DNA of 64,000 bases from Bos javanicus. Taxonomy: Eukaryota > Chordata > Mammalia > Artiodactyla > Bovidae. The notes under the pieces are model-generated. The model ran no database searches, was not told where the DNA came from, and saw only the letters and a list, made by a program, of their open reading frames with translations. Every line of letters begins with the position of its first letter. Positions within the stretch are counted from its first letter, which is position 1. Both the position numbers and the translations under genes were made by a program. Where the stretch lies: contig NC_083879.1 of the NCBI RefSeq assembly GCF_032452875.1, positions 85,879,572-85,943,571 on the forward strand, read 5' to 3'. This document shows, piece after piece, positions 25,801-34,800 of this stretch.

Positions 25801-28800
25801 GTGCAGACCGTCGTCCCTGAGGACAGGACAGCTTCCTATTTGAGACTGTATTTTGGGTGATAGGCTGTTTGTGCCTGTAGTTTTTTGGGTTTTGAGTTTG
25901 AGATTTTTTAAAAATTACTCATCTCCACATCAGCTGTATGAAGTGCAGCTTTAGCTTGGCCATCTCAGGTGCACGGGCCTAGTGGTGTGAGCTTTGTGTG
26001 TTCGTGTGGGCCTCATTCTGCCCCCGGGGACAGGGCCCTGGCGTGTGTAGGTCCCGCCACGTTGCCTGTATGTCCACTTCTGCCGTGCGGGCAGAGCACT
26101 GGACGTTGGCCAGCACAGTGGTTTTTGATTTTAGTCGATGTTACGGCCTAACCGCCCTGAGGCCCGGGACTGGCCTTCATTCAGGGTTGTCAGGAACAGG
26201 GGTCTCGGGAGTTGTGTCCTTCGTGCTGGCTGGGTGGTGCGCTGCGGAGCCTGGGGCCTGGCATGCAGGGCGGCTCTGTCCCCGTGGAGCAGAGATCGTG
26301 GGCGTGCGCACCCCGCCTTGGCTCAGTTGGGTGCGGCGCGCCTGGCCGCTGGACGCCCGCGTCGCCCACATGGCCTCAGTGTCACTGCCGCCCTCCCGGC
26401 CGGGCCCGCCGCTCGCGGCTCCCCTCGCGTCAGGGGGATGGTCAGCATGAGGGTTGATGGCGTCCGGCCAGACGTGTCTTCCCGCGCGACCACTGCCCTG
26501 GATGCGTGTGGGTGGGCACTCCTGGCTGGGCCTGCGTGCTCTGCAGGGTGGGGGAGCAGGGGCGGGGCCCGGGCCCGTGTCAGACCGTCTCTGTCCGAAG
26601 TTCTCGCAGTCGTTAAAGTTGCACAAGGTAAGTTTAGACCCCCATCGTTGAGGTGGTTTCTAGTCTGGCTAAAGAAGTGAGTCAGAATCCTGGGGAAGTG
26701 TTTTGCATTCAGTATATGCACGTTAACCACTTTACTTTTAAAATAGTGTCCTAAATGAGACTATTTGTTAATTGAATGCGCAGCGGAATTGGTTATTTTT
26801 CACATGTCTTTAGAATTTTCTTGTGATTGTGGGCTTAATTCGTAAAAGATTTCATAAATGAGGGCCTAATAGCAGTAAGCTTAAAAAGGAGCAGTTTGGA
26901 AATGGTATCGTGATATAGGATTATTTAAATAATCATCAGCCTAGCTGTGTTCTAAGGGTGGTGCTAATGAGTAAGTCAGTAGATGAAACCCAGCCGTAAA
27001 TCAGGAGACGCGCGTGTTGCTGCCGTGTGGCTCTTCCTGCCGTCTTCCTGCTCGCCCCTCCTCTGCCTGCCCCTCCTCCCCGTCCCCCCCACCCCCACCC
27101 GTCTTAGCATGGCAAGGCACTGACCTGATGCATAATCACGTCTTGGCTGACGACGACCAGTCAAGTCTAGACTCCTTGGGTCGTCGCAGCAGCCTCTCCC
27201 GTGTGGAGCCTTCAGACTTCTCGGAAGACTCTGACTATGACAGTATATGGACAGCCCATAGTTACAGGATGGGTTCTACATCTCGTAAGAGCTGTTGCTC
27301 ATATATCTCTCACCAGAACTAACGCACTTCTCAGCTTTTCTTAACGATGCTTGTTGTACCGCAGCCTGCTTTTCTTAGATGTTTTCTTGCTGTTTCTTGT
27401 CTCTTTTATGTGATATTTTAACAACTTTGGGGAGCGTTTCTGATATTTCCCATTGTACTTTGTGGGGCTTACTGGCCACGTGGAGTGTCCACTCAAGCGA
27501 CTGACTGTTGAAAGCAGTGGTGTGTGCACACAGCAACACCGAGGGTCCTCTGTCCACGGGCAGCGGTGGTCTCACAGCTCCACGTGATATGGTTAGGGTT
27601 TTTATTCTCAGTGTAGCAACTGTCTTGTTTCTTTTTAGGTACAGCTGTATGAACGCTTTTGTATTTTATACTGAAACCACACAGGCTTGTGCTCTAAGTG
27701 CCAGCGACGTGGAGGAGCCTCTGGCCTCCGTACAGGGCCGCAATTGTGTGTGCGGGACGCGGCGGCCCGGTAGTTGTGGAGAGACGAGAAGAGCCCTGTC
27801 TCCAGAGCTGAGTCCAGACCGGACGGCCGAGTGCTCGGCTGCCCTGGGTGCCCGGGAGGAGCCTCCGTCAGCGCGGCGGGTGTGAGCTCCGGGCCTGCGC
27901 AGGCGCGCGAGGGGCACGTCCACACCCCGCAGACGGCCAGCTCCGGGCCCCGCTTCCCCGCAGGCCAGACTCCTGCACGTCACCCCCCAGGCTTCTGTTA
28001 GTTGGAGGAGTTTCTCTTAGAAGGCACTTGGCAAGCCGGTGCCCCTGAAGTGCAGGGCGGGAGTCCAGCCTCCGAGCGCGTAGGTCAGGCTGTGTGCGTA
28101 CCCAGGAAGCCTGGCCGCCCTGACTCCCAGGTCCGAGCCCGCGGCCTCTGGGCACACTTGCTTGTTTTCAGATGCAGGGACACTCCCTTCACAGCCCCAG
28201 TGGAACATGGCCCTCACTCTCGGTTGTCAGGGCAATGCGAGTCCCCAGGAGTTTACCAAGGTGCCGTGTAGCACGCTTATGAGAAATCTCAGATCTGGGG
28301 GTGCCCCTGCTTCCCTGGGGTTTGTTGTGGGAGCTTCTCACTGCCCTCCCTTGGATTGGTTCCTGCTTCACGAAAAACTGACTGTGCCCCATGGCACGCG
28401 CTTGTGGCACCAGGGCACACGTGGTCCACGCTGGGCGGGAGGGCGAGGCCCCTCCCCTCACACTCAGCTGTGCGTTAGGGACGCCCGAAGCCAGCCTCGG
28501 AAAGCAAGATGCCGCGACAGTGGGGGTGGCGCCACTTCCCCGTGGGGCGGCTGTGGCGCTGTGCCCTCAGCGCCCGCCTCTGCCGGCACCAGGTGTGCAG
28601 GGTTCCCATCTTGTTTGCACGGAGTGGCCGTGAGCCGGTGCCCTGTGCCCCGTGCCCCATGCCCGGGCAGCTGGTCCCCTGTGCACGGTGCTGGTCCCTG
28701 CGGCCCTCCCGGGGTCCCGGCAGGGGCTGTGCTGGAGGGCCAGTGCCACAGGCAGGGGCTCGTTAGGAAAACCAGGAGTCGCACACGTCCGTCTGGCCCC

Positions 28801-31800
28801 GAGTGTCTACTGAACTGCTTAGGCCACCTGGAGAGTTCATATTTTTGTATCAGTTAGTGTAAATAAGAAAGTTGAGGAGCAGACTTTTAGAATTAGTCGG
28901 AGCCCAGTATTCATCCGTGGGAAAGAGGAGATTATATACCTTCAGCCAAGTAGCAAATGGAGTTATGGGAGAAGTACGGTCACTGCGAGGCTCACATGCT
29001 TTGTGTCGTGCAGTGAACTCAGAAGCGCCTGTTTTCCTGCACGTCACATCAGGCGACGTCACAGCTCTCCAGACGCTCACAGTGCAGGTCTTCTCTCTGC
29101 TCAGAGCTTGTGAGTGGGGCGGGCCGGGCTCGGAGCACGCGGGTTTGCAGGCTGTGTGCTCTGTGCGCCTGGGTTTCTCTTGAACGCCAAATGGGTTGTC
29201 CTGACATTGATGTTCCAAACACCAAAGTTTTCCTATTTCCCATAATTCCTCTTTGTGCCAATTAAAGCCATTTTGACAATGATTTTCTGTTGATTCTAAC
29301 TAAGATCACTACAGAATGACCACCTGGCTGTCTGTCTGTCTGGGTTTATTCTGAAGTCTGGCACCATTTGCCCTTGTGACGTAGTTGGAAGTATTCGTAC
29401 CACTGGCTTGAAAGCCATTCTCACGGGGCTGAGGCGAAGGAGTGCCATGGCCAGTGTTTCCACTTTTGCGGAACTTTAGTCGTGCTGAACCAGTACCTGT
29501 GTTTCTGCCATTCTGTAATATCTCTGTGTACAGTTAGTATTATAACGAAAGGGGGAAGAATCTGAGCTAGAAGGTAGGTTTAAGCCATTCCCAGACCCTT
29601 GGCCAGCGGCTCGAATGGTGTTCCCACTGAACTGATGCCACGAGTCTATGAGCTGTATCATGTGTTCTGCGTAAAACTGCCAAAACACAGGGGTGTGTAT
29701 AGCGGTGAAGACCTTGGAGAAAGTCTGCGTGCTGTGCTCACTCTGTGAGCGGGAGGGCCGCTCTCCGGGGCGCCTGCCGCGCTGGACCCAGTCGGACGTG
29801 TACCTGAGTGTTCATTGTACAGTATGCATACTCCTGTTTGTGGCTGCATATGGCAATGAAGTGTTTGTTTTATATTCAAAAAGAAACGTCTGTTATGTAC
29901 AGTTGAAATAAATTTTGCATTTGCTAGCCTCTGGCTTTTAATATCTGTTACATGGGGGGGTTGGGGTCGGGGAGCAGGATTTGCAGTTTACTGTGGTTTG
30001 GCTGTTTGGAACTAGCATGTTCCGCAGGACGGCGGGGCGGTGCTCTCCTCGTACCTGCCTCGGTGGCAAAGCCTGCACTTTCTCAGGGTAAAAATGTTCT
30101 AGATGATGCACGATGACTCTTCTCATGTTTATGTCATCTATTTCCCTCTAATTCTTTTTTTAAAGAAATTTTCGTTCACTGGGAGGTTTGTCTTCAGAAA
30201 GAAGAGTTCTCTCTTTTGGTGGAGTCAGGGGTGCGCATAAATGGAAAAAAGCCCACCCTTCAGTGTTTTTTTTCCGTAGACTAAGGTCTCAGGTTTTAAG
30301 TTTTTATTTGTAGAGTGCATGTCCAGCTGACCAGGAAAAGCAGGACAGGAGGGAAAGAACTGCCTGTGGCAGGTCTGGGACAGGCCAGGGTGCAGATGGT
30401 GCATGGGTGTGCATCCTTCTCTGAAGGGGGCCTTGTGTTTTTCTTTTGTGTTTTCCTAAGAAAAACGAATTGGAACCTTATCACAGCCAGAAATAACAGA
30501 GTGGCCTGATGGAGAGATCTTACTAAGTAGAATTTTTTAAATGTTCGCATTTTGTCTTATGCTGAAAGTTACTTCGGTTTCTGTGAGTTATAAGAAGTCA
30601 TGTGAACCGTGCTGTAAAGGTACTCCACCCCTGGCCAGAGAAGCGGACGCTTGCTTCTGAAAGACCCTCCACGGTCTTCAGGGTCTCCAGGCAGCCGACC
30701 CCCAGCCCGGACCCACGTGCACAACGCAGCCCCTGGGTTTGGAACTGCAGGCCATCGGGGGTGCCACCGGGGGTGGCCTGCCAGCCATGACAGCGCCCGG
30801 GTCAAGGCCCTCTGCTTGCTGTCCGGGCAAGCCCTCTGTCCACGAGGTGGGGTGCTGCACCCGTCTGTGTTCTCAAGCTGAGCTCCACGGCCCCCTGGGG
30901 ACCTGTGACAAACTCAGGGGACAGGTGCTCGGTGGGTCTCCAGCTTCCAGGTCACCCGTCCCAGGGAGTTCTCGGGTCCCCAGCGCCTGCTCCACCCCCA
31001 GCTGAGGGCGCAGAGCGACCCCTGCTGGCGGCAATGCTTGTCGGCCGGCGTTGGCCGGGTTTGCCCTGAGGAAAGACCCCTGTGCTGAGCCACAGCAAAT
31101 CCACGCAGTGCGTGTGTGTGTACTCACAGACACGTGCAGGGTCGTGTGCTGGCTCACACTCCTCAGAATGTTAGCCAGAAAGCTGCAAAATGTTCCTCTT
31201 GATGATGGAGGAAGTATTCAGCACTCAGATTTAGGGAGTGCTGAATTCAGGTTAAATGGGTATTTTTGCTGGAAATCTTAAGCACTGTGAACCTCCAGGA
31301 AGTGGCTACAGCTTTCAGCATCTTCCACAGTGAGGCGCTGCAGAATCCTGGTGGTCTCCTGGAAACACAGAGCCTGTGTTGAGCACAGAGTTGGGGAGAC
31401 ACAGGCCCTGTGTGCTGGCGCCTCCGGGAGCACACGCTCCTGTGTCTCAGCCTCCGTGAGCACACGCTCCTGTGGCTCAGCCCCCAGTGGGGGCTTTCAC
31501 AGTGGCAGCCATCTCTGAAGGCTCTGCCATGGAATTCTTTTTCCAGCCTAACTAATTCAGAGATTTGCTGTGATGCCTTTAAACATACTGAACTGATCTT
31601 GGAGAAAGCTTGTTAAATCTGCCTACTTTCTAGAGCTTTGTTCTTGTAGAAACAGTTGACTCACTTATAAGCTTGGCTGGAGAATATTCTTTTGTTGTTT
31701 TGCTGAAAGACTTGCAATTTTTTTTCAGTTGTTTCACAAGAGTATGTTCAAACTAGGCAGCCCGTGGAGCTCCGTGCAGGCTGAGGGGTAATCTCCACGC

Positions 31801-34800
31801 AACGCCTCCTGGCGCACCACGCACGGCCTCAGTGGCCTTCTCATGTCGGTGCGTTTCAGGAACCCAGCCACTGACACTCCTGTCCGTCACGTAGCCTTCT
31901 CCCGCTCTCGCGTGCTTTCAGCGCATTTGCCGAAATGCGAACGGGGTCCTTCTTGCACGTGCAGCTCTTGGATCAGGTCTCACAGTCACCTCACATCGTG
32001 GAGGGTGTGGTTACGAAGTCATCTGGCAGAAGATAGCTGTCAAAGTGGCCTCTGTGGAGGCGGTGGGCCTTGCTCTCTTTTTGCGGCTGATGGAGTTGAG
32101 GCTCCGAGCTTCGGTGTCAGGCTGGAGTTTCCCGAGGCCCGCAGCCCCAGCCCCTGCACAGCCCTGCTCCTCAGAGTGGACACCGCCGCCCCCTCCACCG
32201 CGCTCCTGTTCTGCGTATCATTGGAAGACTTCATTGCTGCCAACGCGCAATGTAAATAGGTTGCCTAGGCTTCGAAGCTAGAAGGTGGAAAAATAATTGA
32301 GAAACATAGAATTTAATCTTCCTAAAGCACTTACGTGAGAAAACACGTTCAGCCTGTGGTCTCATTAGCTAGTTCTGGTGCAGAAACATGTTACAGGCTG
32401 CCCGTGACCGGCCCACCCTAGTGGCCCTTGGCCCGACTGCGGCACACAGCTTCCGGGGCAGAGCAGGGAACAGTGAGGACCCCCGGGGGCGCCGGGGTCC
32501 CAAGTCACCCACCTGCTTCTGTTTACAGGGAAACCAAGCGGAGCCCTTTGCTCCCTGACGTGTGGTCCACACAGCAGAGTCCTTAGGAATACTTGCCTGT
32601 TTCCAGGGTAAATCGCACGCTCTCCCTCCTCCCAGCAGGAGCATGACCAACGCTGGCGCTGGTGTCGGAAGTCCGGGCACCTGGCCCTTCAGAGTCGTAG
32701 CCCAGCGGCCTCTGTGCCTCAGTCGTGTTTCCCGTGTGCGTTTCCTCCCTAAGCAGTACTTCTGCACGTGGCCCAGACATCCCAGAAGTGTGTGCTGAGA
32801 AAGGCCCGGAAGACAGCGTGGCCGCAGCCCCGCACAAGGCCCCTGGAGCCGGTCATCGCCGTCAGCAGGACGAAGCCTTTCAGGACGTGTCCCTCCCCGG
32901 GCCCAGGGTTTGGAGGACCTGAAAAGCCTGCAGGCCGGTCGCTGTGCCGGGCGGGGTGTGAGCTGGGCGCTGCCCGCCCCCGCCCTCCCTTGGAGCTGTC
33001 ACTGCGGGACCCGCGTCTCGGTGTGAGCACAGAGTCACTAGTGGAGGGTCGTCTTGAACAGCAGCTGACAAGTTCACATACAGACGTGCTGTGGCACAGG
33101 AGCTCCTTCCGGCCGTGGCAGGGTTCCGAGCAGTCCCCGTGGTTATAACGCCGACGTCCTAGGCCATGTAGACGCCCTGCCTTGGCTGGTGTAGGAGACT
33201 CTCTGTCCGACGTTGGCGCTGTAAAGTGGTGCTGTCCCTCCCCGGGCCGGGCGGCCTCCTCCCTCTCAGGCCAGACGCTGTGGTTTAGCTTGGCCTTCCT
33301 GTCTGCAGGACGGGGCTGGAGCCGGGCTTTGTAGACGCCCACATGGCAGCCAGCGGGGGCACCCGGCCCAGTGAACCAGACCCTCCTCCCTGTCGCCGGC
33401 CTCCCCGGGAGTGAAGGGGGCGCTTGGTCCCCACGTCAGGAGCGTCGTGGGAGCCCCGTGTCAGCAGCGTCGACAGCCACCACGAGCCCTGTTCTTTCAG
33501 AGGAGGGAGAGCTTGCGGTAGATGAGATGCTGGTGGACCGTTAAGTCCCATCCTGAAAGCATGTGTTGTACCGAACGCTCCTGCCACGTGAGGATGCCTG
33601 GGGCCCTCGTCCAGTGTGACGGACCTTTGGGAAGGCGAACAGAGGGTCAAGCAGGGAAGACGAGGTCGGGCGCGCCGAAGCGCTGTCTCCGTGGTTAAAG
33701 CGTGTGCACCAAACAGCCAGGTGGATGGTATTGGCGAGAAAGCTGCGTTTATCACAGTGACCACCAGCAGGGGCCACGGTGGGTTGCGTCCTGCCTTGGA
33801 TGTGCATCTGACGTCATTTTCAAAACGCGGAATGATGCACGTCAGTGCTGTGTAACTTTAGAAAGGTGGTTTTCTTCCCTGCACCCTTAAATGAGGTTTG
33901 ATTCTCGTTAATTTCTGAAGAGCCTGTTTTGCAGTAATGGTTTCTCTGGCCACTGTCCTGGGTAAGCTTTTGTGCTGGGTCTTGGTTAAATGACATAAAT
34001 ATTCCTCTAATATTGTAAACAATGTTCCTCCTTTTGGTGGAAAAATGCTTATATTCCAGGGAATGTAAATACAGTTTTCATAAGATCAGTAATAAACTTT
34101 TTCTTAACCATGTGCTATATAACACTTTTAGCTGTTGCTCTGGAGTTAAATGTTTTAAGGACCAGTTCACTGACTTGATAAATATAGGAATATGTCTTCT
34201 GCGTGATCTGATGGTTCTTCCTAAGATTCTTGGAAAAAATGGCACAAAATTTGATTGATTTGAATATCCCCCAGTAGTTTATTTCCTCCAAAACGCCCAA
34301 GTCAATATGGTCAGAATCTTCAACTTTACTACGTGTTGAAAATTTTTAAAACATCCATAATCCAGATCCAAAAACTGAAGCTCAATAAATTGCAAAAAAA
34401 ACACAAAAAACAAAAAAAACCCCGCTAACCTTTTCTTTGCCCTGTCGTGCTATGGGGCTTGAAGAAGGCTTGGCTTCAGTCTACAGAGGGAGAGGAAGTT
34501 GGTAAAGGTTACCCATCCCCATTTTATCTAGAGTATGTATTTCTTAACATACTGGAATTAACACCTGGAATTTAATATTAATAATCAAGTAGTGTTGTAT
34601 AGTCAAGTTCTTTTAGTTCTGCCGTGGTATTTACCTGTGGGTTTCTTTCTTTTTTTTTTTTTTTAACGATGACAGGTTCACGCAAAGAATCTGCTCCGCA
34701 AGTTTTGCTTCCAGAAGAAGAGAAAATTATAGTTGAAGAGACTAAAAGTAATGGTCAGACAGTGATAGAAGAAAAGTAAGCTGTGTCTCAGTGTTTTAAA

